DNA of 64,000 nt from Roseibium aggregatum IAM 12614 (GTDB lineage Bacteria > Pseudomonadota > Alphaproteobacteria > Rhizobiales > Stappiaceae): assembly GCF_000168975.1 (NCBI RefSeq), contig NZ_AAUW01000024.1, positions 1 to 64,000 of the forward strand. The letters are read 5' to 3'. The notes beneath the pieces were generated by a model. That model did no database searches and had not been told where the DNA came from. It worked only from the letters and a program-made list of their open reading frames with translations. Positions 26,519 to 35,789 of the stretch are shown piece by piece (positions within the stretch are counted from its first letter, which is position 1; each line of letters starts with the position of its first letter). Both the position numbers and the translations under genes were made by a program.

Positions 26519-27550
26519 ATGCAGACCGCCGTCATGGTGGGGTGCGGAGCTATGTCCGAGGGCTGGCTGCGTGCACTTCAGGATATCAATTCATCCGGAA
26601 AGCGCGTCGAAATCGTCGGCTTCGTGGACCTGGACAAGGATCTGGCACAAAAACGCGCCCAGACTTCTGGCTTCAGCAACGCCGAGGCGGGAAGCGATCT
26701 GACAGCACTGCTGTCAAGGCTGAAGCCCGACCTTCTGTTCGACATCGTTGTCCCGTCCGCCCGCAACGAGGTGGTGATACAGGGCTTTGCGGCAGGCTGC
26801 GATGTGCTTTCCGAAAAGCCGATGGCCAACTCGCTTGACGAGGCGAAGGCGCTGCTTAAGGCGAGCCGGGATCAGGGCAGGCTGCATGCCGTCATTCAGA
26901 ACCGCCGGTTTCTGCCTGGAATCCGGCGGGCAAAACAATTTCTGGACGAGGGGGGAATAGGGCGGATTGCGGAGGTCCATTGCGATTTCTTCATCGCGCC
27001 GCATTTCGGCGGGTTCCGGGAGGAAATGGATCACGTGCTGCTGCACGACATGGCGATCCATACATTCGATGCTGCCCGTTTCGTTGCCGGCCTGGAGCCG
27101 CACCGTGTCTTTTGTCACGAAAGCAATCCAACCCATTCCTGGTATCGCCATGGGGCCAGTGCCGCCGCGATATTCGACTGCCATGACAATGTAACCATGA
27201 CGTATCGCGGGTCGTGGTGCGCCGAAGGTGCGCGTACTGACTGGGAGGCGTCGTGGCGGATCATAGGATCCCGCGGAACGCTTCTGTGGAACGGCAACGA
27301 AGGCTTCAGGGCCGAAGTCGTGAAATCGTCCGAGGGCTTTCTCTATCCGTTGGAAGAGGTCCAGGTGCCAGACCTGCCTGCCTCGCTGGAAACGACGGGC
27401 CATGCCGGCGTGATTGCCGACTTCCTGGATGCGCGCGAGACCGGCAGGCCTGCCCTCACGGATTCAGCCGACAACATCCGCTCCCTCGCCATGACATTCG
27501 CCGCAATCCGGAGCGCTGAGGAAGAGCGCTTCGTCGAGATAGATATCTGA
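26519..27550 (+). CDS. Gfo/Idh/MocA-family NAD(P)-dependent oxidoreductase
   Basis: This 343-residue protein has an N-terminal Rossmann motif (AVMVGCGAMSEGW) and the family's EKPMAN segment (EKP, around residue 96). An alpha/beta C-terminal domain follows, with HDMAIHTFDAARF carrying candidate catalytic His/Asp. The start MQTAVM has GGGAGG nearby; an upstream ATG at 26504 would overlap the ribosome-binding site. It is the first gene of the LacI-controlled operon and probably oxidises a sugar or inositol-like polyol delivered by the ABC transporter. Confidence 0.92.
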   Translation: MQTAVMVGCGAMSEGWLRALQDINSSGKRVEIVGFVDLDKDLAQKRAQTSGFSNAEAGSDLTALLSRLKPDLLFDIVVPSARNEVVIQGFAAGCDVLSEKPMANSLDEAKALLKASRDQGRLHAVIQNRRFLPGIRRAKQFLDEGGIGRIAEVHCDFFIAPHFGGFREEMDHVLLHDMAIHTFDAARFVAGLEPHRVFCHESNPTHSWYRHGASAAAIFDCHDNVTMTYRGSWCAEGARTDWEASWRIIGSRGTLLWNGNEGFRAEVVKSSEGFLYPLEEVQVPDLPASLETTGHAGVIADFLDARETGRPALTDSADNIRSLAMTFAAIRSAEEERFVEIDI

Positions 27551-27567
27551 CCCAAGGACCTTTATTC

Positions 27568-28500
27568 ATGAGCAATCCTGCAAAATCCATCCGCATCGGC
27601 ACGATGATTTCCGCTTCAGGCGGAGAAGCGGCGAAGCGGATCGATGAAATCGCCGATCTCGGGTTCGAAAGTTTCGAACCCTTCTTCTGGCAGACGACCA
27701 ACGGGCAGGATCTGGCCGAGCTAGGCAAACGCTGCGTGGAGGCGATCGGCGACAGGGACATCACCATCTCGACCCTGGGTATGTTCGGCAATCCGCTGGA
27801 AGATCAGCCGCTGGATCGCGACACCCTTCAGGGCTGGAAGGACTGCATCGATAACGCCCATCACTTCGGCGCCACTTGCGTCGCTGGCTTCACCGGCAGG
27901 GTCCGCGGCAAGCCTCTGGAAGACAGCCTGCCGAAATACAAGGAAGTCTGGTCAGAGCTGGCAAAACGCGCAGCCGACAAGGGCGTCAGGATCGCTTTCG
28001 AGAATTGCGCCATGGACGGCAACTGGCAGAGCGGCGACTGGAACATCGCGCATAATCCGGATGCCTGGGAACTGATGTTCAACGAAACGCCGGACGACAA
28101 TCTCGGCCTGGAATGGGAGCCATGCCACCAGCTTGTCTATCTGATCGATCCGCTGCCGCAGATCCGCAAATGGGCCGACAAGATCTTTCACGTGCACGGC
28201 AAGGATGCCACCGTCCGCCATGATGTCATCCGCGAACACGGCATCTTCGGAAAACATCCGTTCGTCTTCATGCGCACGCCCGGTTTCGGCGACAGCAACT
28301 GGACGGACATCATCAGTGAGCTTCGTCTTGCAGGGTATTCAGGCTCCATCGACATCGAGGGCTGGCACGACCCGGTCTACCGCGACGAGCTGGAAATGAC
28401 CGGGCAGGTGCATGCACTCAACCATCTGAAAACCTGCCGGGGCGGAGCCTTCATACCAGGCACCGGCAAATACGAAGGCGGCGATCCCTCACTCACCTAG
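27568..28500 (+). CDS. Sugar phosphate isomerase/epimerase-like TIM-barrel protein
   Basis: This 310-residue AP-endonuclease-2-like TIM barrel belongs to the xylose-isomerase-like superfamily. Metal-site candidates are AFENCAMDG (Glu), LGLEWEPCHQ (Glu/His), KIFHVHGKDA (His) and SIDIEGWHDP (Glu). It follows the oxidoreductase by 17 bases. Such pairs typically act on keto- or inositol-type sugars; the substrate is not readable from sequence. Confidence 0.88.
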   Translation: MSNPAKSIRIGTMISASGGEAAKRIDEIADLGFESFEPFFWQTTNGQDLAELGKRCVEAIGDRDITISTLGMFGNPLEDQPLDRDTLQGWKDCIDNAHHFGATCVAGFTGRVRGKPLEDSLPKYKEVWSELAKRAADKGVRIAFENCAMDGNWQSGDWNIAHNPDAWELMFNETPDDNLGLEWEPCHQLVYLIDPLPQIRKWADKIFHVHGKDATVRHDVIREHGIFGKHPFVFMRTPGFGDSNWTDIISELRLAGYSGSIDIEGWHDPVYRDELEMTGQVHALNHLKTCRGGAFIPGTGKYEGGDPSLT

Positions 28501-28547
28501 GGCAACGCCGTCCGTCATTCATGTCGCATACAGGGAGGAGACCCAAC

Positions 28548-29756
28548 ATGGACTTGAAATCAATAGCATTGGCAACATCCGGGTTGATCGCGCTGGCTTC
28601 AACCGCCGCCGCCGATCCGGTCGAGCTGGATCTGTGGACCATCGACGATCCAGGTGAATATCACTACGTCATGGCCGACGAATTCATGGCGCAGCATCCC
28701 GACATCAAGATCAACGTGCGTACCGTGCAGTTCGAGGACATGGTCAACGACCTTGCACGCGGCGTGGCCACGGGCGATGCCCCCGACATCACCTACATCG
28801 ACAACCCGGAAGTGGCGCTGTTTGCCTCCCGAGGCCTGTTGCTTGATCTGAAACCCTATATCGAGCAGTCCGATATCGTGAATGCCGAAGACATCTTCCC
28901 TGGCCCGCTGTCGTCGGTCAGCTACGAGGGGGGCATCTACGGTATTCCCCGCGGTGCGAACACCATCGCGCTCTACTACAATGCCGACATGTATCGCGCG
29001 GCCGGGCTTGATCCCGACACTCCACCACGCACCTGGGACGAGCTCTATGAAGCTGCCAAGGTGCTCACCAAGCCGGAAGACAATGTCTACGGCCTGGCTT
29101 TTTCCGCGGTAGCGACCGAAGAAGGCACTTTCCAGTTCCTGCCCTGGCTTCAGATGACCGGTGGGAATTACGACAATGTCGACACGGAGGGTGCCGCACG
29201 GGCGTTGTCGCTCTGGAAGAAAATCCTTGATGAAGGACTTGCCTCGCCGGACACGCTGATCCGGGGGCAGTGGGACAGCACCGGCACCTTCAATGCCGGC
29301 ACAGCCGCCATGTCGATTTCTGGCCCCTGGGAATTACCCCGGATGAGCTCGGAAGCCAAGTTCGATTTCAGGGCTGCGCTGCTGCCCGTTCCGCAAGAGG
29401 GGGCGGATCGCGCCTCGGCGCTCGGCGAGGGGGACAACGTCATCCTGGCCAGCACCGACAATCCGGACGAAGCCTTCCTGTTCCTGGAATTCCTTTATGA
29501 AAACATGGACAGGGTCTGGAACGATTTCGGCTATCTGCCGGCTTCCAAGGTCGAGGTGAAGGATCCGAAGTATCCCGAAATCTATGCGGTCTTCGAAGAA
29601 TCGATGAAATATGCCCGTAACCGCGGACCTCATCCGCAATGGCCGCGCATCAGCAAGGCAATCCAGACCGCGATTCAGTCGACACTGACCGGTCAGGCAA
29701 CGCCCGAAGATGCCCTCGCCGCCGCGCAGACCAGCATCGACAAGATACTCAAGTAG
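28548..29756 (+). CDS. CUT1-type ABC sugar-binding periplasmic protein
   Basis: This 402-residue solute-binding protein starts at MDLKSIALATSGLIALA, with GGAG upstream. A signal peptide ends about TAAA-DPVELDLW. The mature protein has the SBP family 1 pattern (MADEFMAQHPDIKINV, GDAPDITYIDNPEVALFA, GGIYGIPRGANTIALYYNADMY). It delivers a sugar or oligosaccharide to the two permeases that follow. A strong hairpin separates it from the permease genes, consistent with higher expression of the binding protein. Confidence 0.93.
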   Translation: MDLKSIALATSGLIALASTAAADPVELDLWTIDDPGEYHYVMADEFMAQHPDIKINVRTVQFEDMVNDLARGVATGDAPDITYIDNPEVALFASRGLLLDLKPYIEQSDIVNAEDIFPGPLSSVSYEGGIYGIPRGANTIALYYNADMYRAAGLDPDTPPRTWDELYEAAKVLTKPEDNVYGLAFSAVATEEGTFQFLPWLQMTGGNYDNVDTEGAARALSLWKKILDEGLASPDTLIRGQWDSTGTFNAGTAAMSISGPWELPRMSSEAKFDFRAALLPVPQEGADRASALGEGDNVILASTDNPDEAFLFLEFLYENMDRVWNDFGYLPASKVEVKDPKYPEIYAVFEESMKYARNRGPHPQWPRISKAIQTAIQSTLTGQATPEDALAAAQTSIDKILK

Positions 29757-29796
29757 GTCTGTTCAGGCGGGGTTCTGCGATGTTCGCCCTGCCTTG

Positions 29797-29846
29797 GGGT
29801 GTGTGCTCGCGGGCCGTCCTTACGGGCGGGAGCGCACACCCTTTTT
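29797..29846 (+). terminator. Intra-operon hairpin with T-tract
   Basis: GGGTGTGTGCTC pairs with GAGCGCACACCC (one G-T wobble) around a 21-base loop and is followed by five Ts. It lies 40 bases after the binding-protein stop and 25 bases before the first permease start. It probably acts as a partial terminator or 3'-end protector, leaving more mRNA for the binding protein. Confidence 0.8.
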
Positions 29847-29870
29847 CATCCGCCATTGAGGAGGAGACGG

Positions 29871-30773
29871 ATGCTCACCTTTACCAAACCGTTCCGGGAC
29901 GGGGCCGGCTTCGACACAGTTCTCGTGACGCTGGCGCTCGGCTACCTGGTTCTGTTTTCAGGATTTCCACTCGTTTACAACCTCGTCATGTCGTTTCAGG
30001 AAGTGGACCTGTTTTCGCTGGCGTCGTTCGACAGGCCGTACGTTGGCCTCGACAATTACACCGACGTTCTGTCCCGGCCCGAAACCTGGGGCATTTTCCT
30101 CAATACGGTGAAGTTCGTCGGCATCTCCGTTGCCGCGCAATTGTCCATCGGGTTTGCCCTGGCGATGTTCTTTCAGCAGAACTTCCCGGGCAGCACCTGG
30201 CTGCGGGGCCTGTTCCTTGCGGGCTGGATCATGCCGGCGCTTGTTGTCGGCGCGGTCTGGAGCTGGATTCTTGCAGGCGACTTCGGTGTTCTCAACCATG
30301 TCCTGATGTCTCTCGGCCTGACCAGTGAGCGCATTTTCTGGCTGTCGGACCCGAATGTCTCTCTCTATTCGGTCATTCTTGCCAACATCTGGCTGGGTGT
30401 GCCGTTCAACATGATCCTGCTGTCTGTCGGTCTGGCGGGAATTCCGGAAGACATCTATGAAGCGGCCGAAATGGACGGCGCGAATGCTGTCCAGCGGTTC
30501 TTCACCATCACCCTGCCGATGATGCGCGCCCAGCTCGGAGCGGTGATCTCACTGGGTGTCATCTTCACGCTTCAGCAGTTCGACCTGTTTGCAGCCCTGA
30601 CGCAGGGCGGCCCGTCGAACGCTTCCAACGTCTTCCAGTACTGGAGCTGGCAACTGTCGTTTCAGTATTACGAAATCGGGGTCGGATCGGTGATTTCGGT
30701 TCTGATGATCCTGTTCGTGATCCTCGTTGCTGCGGTCTACGTGCGGTCAACGCGCCATGAACATATAGCCTGA
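29871..30773 (+). CDS. ABC sugar permease, MalF/UgpA type
   Basis: This 300-residue permease of the CUT1 family has six hydrophobic segments. The EAA loop before the fifth helix reads EAAEMDGANAVQRFFTITLPMM, where the ATPase docks. The start MLTFTKPF follows GAGGAGG. The upstream reading from 29799 lies in the terminator hairpin and was rejected. Confidence 0.93.
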   Translation: MLTFTKPFRDGAGFDTVLVTLALGYLVLFSGFPLVYNLVMSFQEVDLFSLASFDRPYVGLDNYTDVLSRPETWGIFLNTVKFVGISVAAQLSIGFALAMFFQQNFPGSTWLRGLFLAGWIMPALVVGAVWSWILAGDFGVLNHVLMSLGLTSERIFWLSDPNVSLYSVILANIWLGVPFNMILLSVGLAGIPEDIYEAAEMDGANAVQRFFTITLPMMRAQLGAVISLGVIFTLQQFDLFAALTQGGPSNASNVFQYWSWQLSFQYYEIGVGSVISVLMILFVILVAAVYVRSTRHEHIA

Positions 30774-30784
30774 GGCGCCGAGCG

Positions 30785-31600
30785 ATGATGAAAAAATATG
30801 GTTTGACGACAATCGCGCTCTGTCTCGTGAGCCTCTATCTCTTCCCGCTCTACTGGATGTACGTCACGGCCCTGAAAAGCGGCACGGAAATCTTCGCCAA
30901 TCCGCCAACCTTCTGGCCGGATAATCCGCAATGGATGGTTGGTGAAGTCTGGACGCGCCTGAAGATGGACGTCTATCTCTGGAACTCGCTTCTGATCGCT
31001 TCGGGCGTGACCATAATCGTCGCTATCTGCGGCACGGGCTGTGCCTATGTGCTTGCGCGCATCCGCAACCGCTGGATGGACGTGGTGCTCTTCATTGTTC
31101 TGATGATGCAGGTTCTGCCATCCTCCCTGATGATCACGCCGATATTCGTCGCCTTCAACCAGGTTGGCCTCAACGAGGTGCCCAGGACATCGGTGATACT
31201 GGCACAGGCGGCAAAGGTTCTGCCGCTCTATATCGTGCTGTGCCGGGCAACCTTTCTGCAGGTGCCAAGAGAACTGGAAGAAGCCGCGCTCGTCGATGGC
31301 AACTCGCGCATCGGTGCCTTCCTGTCCATCATCGTGCCGCTTGCAAGAAACGGCATTCTCGTGACGTCGGTGCTCATCTTCCTGCAGTCCTTCGGGGAAT
31401 ACGTCTATTCGCGCTCCCTGATCACGCAGCGGGCGCTGCAGCCGGCAACGGTCGGTCTGCAATCCTTCATGGGGCCCAACACGTCCGACTGGTCCGGTGT
31501 GATGACCTATTCCGCGATCTACGTGACGCCGGTTCTCATCATTTTTGTGCTGCTGCAACGCCAGATCGTCAGCGGCCTGACATCCGGAGCCCTCAAATGA
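30785..31600 (+). CDS. ABC sugar permease, MalG/UgpE type
   Basis: This 271-residue partner permease has six hydrophobic helices and an EAA loop (EEAALVDGNSRIGAFLSIIVPLA). It begins MMKKYGLTT; the second ATG at 30788 is equally possible. It follows the first permease by 11 bases and its stop overlaps the ATPase start (ATGA). Confidence 0.93.
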   Translation: MMKKYGLTTIALCLVSLYLFPLYWMYVTALKSGTEIFANPPTFWPDNPQWMVGEVWTRLKMDVYLWNSLLIASGVTIIVAICGTGCAYVLARIRNRWMDVVLFIVLMMQVLPSSLMITPIFVAFNQVGLNEVPRTSVILAQAAKVLPLYIVLCRATFLQVPRELEEAALVDGNSRIGAFLSIIVPLARNGILVTSVLIFLQSFGEYVYSRSLITQRALQPATVGLQSFMGPNTSDWSGVMTYSAIYVTPVLIIFVLLQRQIVSGLTSGALK

Positions 31601-32676
31601 GCTATCAGATCGAACTGGAAAATCTCCAGAAATACTACGGCGCCTACCACGCGCTCCGCGATGTCTGCCTGCAGATCCCGAAGGGACAATTCGTTGCTCT
31701 TGTGGGCCCGTCCGGATGTGGCAAATCCACATTGCTGCGCACGATTGCCGGGCTGGAGAAAATCACCAGTGGCACGATGCGGATCGCGGGCAATCCGGTC
31801 AACGACAAGGCCCCCCGGGAACGCGACCTGGCAATGGTGTTTCAATCCTATGCCCTCTATCCGCATATGACCGTGCGCCAGAATCTGACCTATTCCATGC
31901 GGCTCCGCCGGCGCCCGAAGTCCGAAATTGACAAGGCGGTCGACGAAATTGCCCGCGTGACCGGGCTGGGCGAGCTACTCGACAGGTATCCGCGGCAGCT
32001 CTCCGGCGGCCAGCGTCAGCGCGTTGCCATGGGTCGTGCCATCATCCGGGACCCAAAGGCCTTCCTGTTCGACGAACCGCTATCCAATCTGGATGCGGCG
32101 CTCAGGGTGCACATGCGCTCCGAAATCCGCCAACTGCACAACCGCCTCGGGGCAACGTCCGTCTATGTGACCCATGACCAGATCGAAGCCATGACAATGG
32201 CCGATCAGGTTGTGGTTATGCGCAGCGGGGTGATCGAACAGAAGGGCGCGCCTCTCGACCTGTACGACAGGCCGGTCAACAAGTTTGTCGCGGGCTTCAT
32301 CGGTTCTCCAGCAATGAATTTCGTCGATGGCGTCGTATCGGGAGGCGGCACGAGTATCGCGCTGGACCTGCCCGGCAAGCCGGAAATCGCCTTTGAAGGA
32401 CATGAGCAGGCCGCAGGCCGAAAGGTAACAGTCGGACTGCGCCCGGAGCATCTCGTGGTGGGGGAGGGGGAGGCAGGCAACCGAATGTCGCTTCCGGTTT
32501 CGCTCATCGAGCGGACGGGTGCGGTTTCCTACGTGCTCACCGATACGACCCCGGGCCTGCTGATTGCCGCACCCTTGCGTATTGAGGACGGTGTGGGCTC
32601 GGTTTCCGTTGCCATCAAGCCGGAGCATGTTCATCTGTTTGACCAGGAGACCGGCAACGCTCTTTTGCATGTCTGA
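31597..32676 (+). CDS. ABC transporter ATP-binding protein, UgpC/MsmK type
   Basis: This 359-residue ATPase has Walker A GPSGCGKST, Q-loop VFQSYALYPHMT, signature LSGGQRQRVAMGR, Walker B FLFDEPLSNLD and the switch HDQIEAMTMAD. A C-terminal TOBE/OB regulatory domain follows (about 235-359). It was placed at the ATG overlapping the permease stop; the open frame extends upstream but over the permease. It energises the CUT1 importer. Confidence 0.96.
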   Translation: MSYQIELENLQKYYGAYHALRDVCLQIPKGQFVALVGPSGCGKSTLLRTIAGLEKITSGTMRIAGNPVNDKAPRERDLAMVFQSYALYPHMTVRQNLTYSMRLRRRPKSEIDKAVDEIARVTGLGELLDRYPRQLSGGQRQRVAMGRAIIRDPKAFLFDEPLSNLDAALRVHMRSEIRQLHNRLGATSVYVTHDQIEAMTMADQVVVMRSGVIEQKGAPLDLYDRPVNKFVAGFIGSPAMNFVDGVVSGGGTSIALDLPGKPEIAFEGHEQAAGRKVTVGLRPEHLVVGEGEAGNRMSLPVSLIERTGAVSYVLTDTTPGLLIAAPLRIEDGVGSVSVAIKPEHVHLFDQETGNALLHV

Positions 32677-32879
32677 GAGCTGACAGACCGATCCGATTGA
32701 ACGATATCACCGGACCTGCTGGGCATGAAAATCGTCCATCGTCCGCGGTGCGCCACACCTGGCGGAAGGAGATGATCACCTCGGTCCCTGTTTTCGAAGA
32801 CGCCTCTCAGAAATGTCTTGAACCCAATGGGGTACTCCGCAGCGGCCTATTCAAGATGGCATCCCGGGTGCGCAAGATC

Positions 32880-33347
32880 CTATTTCCGCGGTGGACGTTC
32901 CATGAAGCAGTGAATGTCTGAGTGCCCGACGTCCAAAAACCCAAACCGGCGGTAGAGCGACCCGACCGGGTTCCAGATCAGATATTCCAACCTCACTGGA
33001 AGGGACAGGCTGTCGGCAAGCTGTAAACAGTGTTGAAGGATCCTGGATCCCGTGCCCTGTCGCTGAAATTCCGGAAACAGGTAAAACTCCCCGAACCGGA
33101 CGTGATCGGAAAAGGCCTGAAACGATACCGTTCCAAGACGCAGTTCTGCTTTCTTCACCTCAAAGAACGGTTTTTCCTGGTAGCGGCGCATATGCACATC
33201 GCGCTGGAACTCCTCATCCCATCCCCACTTCTGGGTGATGTGAGGGCCCAATGCGGCACGTTTTGCTTTAAAGGCAAAATCGATATCGCCGGAAATGGCC
33301 TTCAGCCTGGGAAAGGTCAGGTCGGGTTGAAGTCTCGGAATATCCAT
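32880..33347 (-). CDS. GNAT-family N-acetyltransferase
   Basis: This 155-residue acetyltransferase has the GNAT acetyl-CoA motif FLFPEFQRQGTGSRILQHCLQLAD, followed by LEYLIWNPVGSLYRRFGF. Substrate unknown. It stands alone between the sugar operon and the IS3 elements. Confidence 0.85.
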   Translation of the reverse strand: MDIPRLQPDLTFPRLKAISGDIDFAFKAKRAALGPHITQKWGWDEEFQRDVHMRRYQEKPFFEVKKAELRLGTVSFQAFSDHVRFGEFYLFPEFQRQGTGSRILQHCLQLADSLSLPVRLEYLIWNPVGSLYRRFGFLDVGHSDIHCFMERPPRK

Positions 33348-33403
33348 TTTCGAACCTGAACATGAAAGACGGTCGTAATGAAGTCTGAATAGCCCCGCGT
33401 TTT

Positions 33404-33486
33404 CTAGACGCCTTCAGAGTTCATTTCCTGCTGCCGTTCGAACTCGACGGGTGACAGCATTCCGTTTCTGACGTGTTTGCGCTTTT
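33404..33486 (-). pseudogene. Relic of an IS3-family transposase C-terminus
   Basis: The minus strand reads RKHVRNGMLSPVEFERQQ and ends in TAG at 33404-33406, the typical carboxyl end of an IS3 OrfB of a different element from the one beside it. The relic is cut exactly at the inverted repeat of the neighbouring IS (33487), so the younger element interrupts or abuts an older one. Confidence 0.75.
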
Positions 33487-33511
33487 GACCTGCTCCCCTG
33501 ATTGTCCGCGT

Positions 33512-34376
33512 TCATAAGTTAGCCCTGTTCACGGTGTGATCTTTGTTGGACTGGGATGCAAATTCATGGGGTGTAAGCCCGTCGAGGCTCGTATGTGGTC
33601 GGTTCACATTGTAGTCGATCCTCCAGTTTTCAATGATGTCCCGGGCGTGTCGGTAACTGCGGAACAGATGTTCGTTGAGGCATTCATCCCTTAGCCGGCC
33701 GTTGAAGCTCTCGACAAAACCATTTTGCATCGGTTTTCCCGGTGCGATGTAGTGCCATTCGACGCTGCGGTCCTGCTGCCATTTGAGCATGGCGTTTGAG
33801 GTGAGTTCCGTACCGTTGTCGCTGACCACCATCAAGGGATAGCGGCCACGGCGCTCCGCGATCATGTCCAGCTCCCGTGCGACCCGGGCTCCGGAGATCG
33901 AGTTGTCGACCACCGTTGCCAGACATTCGCGGCTGAAGTCATCAATGACACACAGGATACGGAACCTGCGTCCGTCAATCAGGGCATCAGAGACGAAGTC
34001 GAGAGACCCACTGCCCGGCAGGGCATTGCCTTGCAATGCCCGAGAGGAGGCGTTGATTGGCGGCTTGCCGCACAGCCATCGGCGCTCGCGTTCCCAGGGC
34101 TCGTTTCCGACCGCCGCGCTTGCGCACTGTGAGACGCTCTTCCCGGTAGATCCGGTAGACCTTCTTCCAGTTGACCTCGATGCCTTCACGCTTCAGCAGG
34201 ATGTGCAGCCGACGATAGCCAAAGCGCCGTCTCTCCGAAGCCAATTCCTTCAGCCTCTGACGCAACCCGGCATCATCGGATCTCGTCGACCGATAGCGGT
34301 AAACACGCGGTTCGATGCCAACCAGCCCACAGGCGCGGCGTTGCGAATAGCCCTTGGTCTTGATTGCCCAGCTCAC
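33512..34376 (-). pseudogene. IS3-family OrfB transposase, interrupted
   Basis: The upstream frame (34376 to about 34045) has the HTH_21-like RRFGYRRLHILLKREG region. The downstream frame (about 34010 to 33512) has the rve integrase core, with VIDDFSRECL, VVSDNGTE and NGFVESFNGRLRDECLNE carrying the DDE residues. The frames differ by one base and are split by a ~40-base insertion containing the palindrome arms GGGCATTGC / GCAATGCCC (34021-34041). No full transposase is made. Confidence 0.88.
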
Positions 34377-34399
34377 GGCTGTCCTCCTTGAGCCAGGCG

Positions 34400-34666
34400 T
34401 CAGTAGTTTTTTCCGAGCATCTCGCGGAGCGTCGACACATCCATCATCGACTCCGCGAGCAGCTTCTTCAGTTTTGCGTTCTCTTCTTCAAGGGCCTTCA
34501 GCCGGTTGGCATCGGACACCTCCATGCCACCGTACTTCGAGCGCCACTTGTAAAAGGTTGCATCGCTGACACCGTATTTGCGGCAAAGCTCGGCGGCCGC
34601 AATGCCCGCCTGATGTTCTTTCAAAATGCCAATGATCTGTTCTTCGGAGAACCTGGATCGCTTCAT
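34400..34666 (-). CDS. IS3-family OrfA
   Basis: This 88-residue OrfA has a HTH_Tnp_1 domain (RFSEEQIIGILKEHQAG, CRKYGVSDATFYKWRSKYGG) followed by a leucine-zipper-like coiled coil (LKALEEENAKLKKLLAES). It is intact, but its OrfB partner is not. Confidence 0.9.
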   Translation of the reverse strand: MKRSRFSEEQIIGILKEHQAGIAAAELCRKYGVSDATFYKWRSKYGGMEVSDANRLKALEEENAKLKKLLAESMMDVSTLREMLGKNY

Positions 34667-34967
34667 CGTCTGCTTCCTTCAATTGGGAACAGACTAACCT
34701 CAAAACGCGGAATTTTCAGGGGAGCAGGTCCGAGTGAACACGGCGGCGAGCAAGGTTGAATTGCCTATTGCCATCACGGAACAAGGATCTGATGCCTTGA
34801 ACGAAACGAAAGTTCTTCAGTCTTCGCTCGCGCTTGCGGAAGAATTAGAAGGCTCAATCAAGTTTCATCTCGAAGCGCAGCTATAATCAATTTCCTAAAT
34901 TTGCGGTCTTCGCCATGAAGAGATGGTGAAATAGGGTTTGATCTCACTTGCAAATAAAGAAGGTAAA

Positions 34968-35495
34968 TTAGAAGTGTTTGCTTAATCTGACCCACCAGGC
35001 AGCCAGAAATCGACCTTTCAATATGCCTAAGGGAACCGCCCTCCGCCTGAAATTGTCTAAGTTGGTTTTTGTCATTTGATCCAGAGCGTCGTTCGAATTC
35101 ATTCCCAGCATCAAGTCTCCACCGATCGTTGCAGGAACGCCACTGAAGACATGATAGATCGTCCAGGAGCCATCTGCTTCGATCCGTTTTCCATACGCAC
35201 TATGCATTGAGTCTTGTCTGGGGGCACCGCCCTCATCGTCCCAGACTGCATGCGCCCGAACCATGAAATCAAAGGGATCCGGCAAGCGGTTTCGCACCAG
35301 TTTCGGGCTTGCGGCGGGAGGTGCACCGTCAGGTACCGGCCAGCAACTGCCATATGGTGCGACACCAGGCACTGTGATGAGCGTTTCTTCATCCTGAGAG
35401 GCTTTTTGATATCTCCGCAGAACGAATTTACGGGGAACAGGATGGGAGCCTCGCCTTTGTGAACGGGTGCGTCGGTTGTTGATTTCGTTCCGCAT
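34968..35495 (-). CDS. Hypothetical protein
   Basis: This 175-residue frame begins MRNEINNRRTRSQ with a strongly basic N-terminus and no signal peptide or membrane helix. Phe/Trp/Asp-rich stretches (PDPFDFMVRAHAVWDDEGG) look protein-like, but I recognise no family. Isolated between the IS3 element and the Tn3 relic; it may be cargo or a fragment. Confidence 0.4.
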   Translation of the reverse strand: MRNEINNRRTRSQRRGSHPVPRKFVLRRYQKASQDEETLITVPGVAPYGSCWPVPDGAPPAASPKLVRNRLPDPFDFMVRAHAVWDDEGGAPRQDSMHSAYGKRIEADGSWTIYHVFSGVPATIGGDLMLGMNSNDALDQMTKTNLDNFRRRAVPLGILKGRFLAAWWVRLSKHF

Positions 35496-35789
35496 TTTAT
35501 CGTTCTTTCAAATGGCGCCACCCTCAGGAGGGATCGTATCCGTTCAAAAACAAGCACGCGGCAGCCGTGCACATGACTGGTGAATCTGGCACTGTCCGCC
35601 TTGCAAACTCAAATCGTAGGATTTGGATGCTTGGCTGAAACCGGGTTTATGCCAGCGTATTAACGCCTTGGTTTGGGTCAGCCTCTGCAGATGCAGATAA
35701 CACTGTGATTGCGGTTTAACGGTGACTGATAGATGTACTGGTGTGCGAATGTTCAGAACCTGTTTTAGCCAGCGAATTGCAGTTCTCGT

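Larger units (their letters stand above)
33487..34730 (-). mobile_element. IS3-family insertion sequence with broken OrfB
   Basis: The ~1.24-kb element is bounded by perfect 15-bp inverted repeats: GACCTGCTCCCCTGA at 33487-33501 and its complement at 34716-34730. OrfA and OrfB are arranged as in IS3 elements, with an AAAAAAC slip site near 34406-34412 at the end of OrfA. No direct repeat is seen in the flanks (left ...ctttt, right cgag...), so one end may have been rearranged after insertion. Confidence 0.88.

Noticed and set aside
32697..32921. Possible 74-residue gene
   Set aside because: Runs into the acetyltransferase gene on the other strand and has no family features.
34736..34885. Short plus-strand frame from GTG ending in TAA, possibly the tail of a chemotaxis-type protein
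   Set aside because: Too short and ambiguous; it could equally be chance sequence beside the IS3 end.
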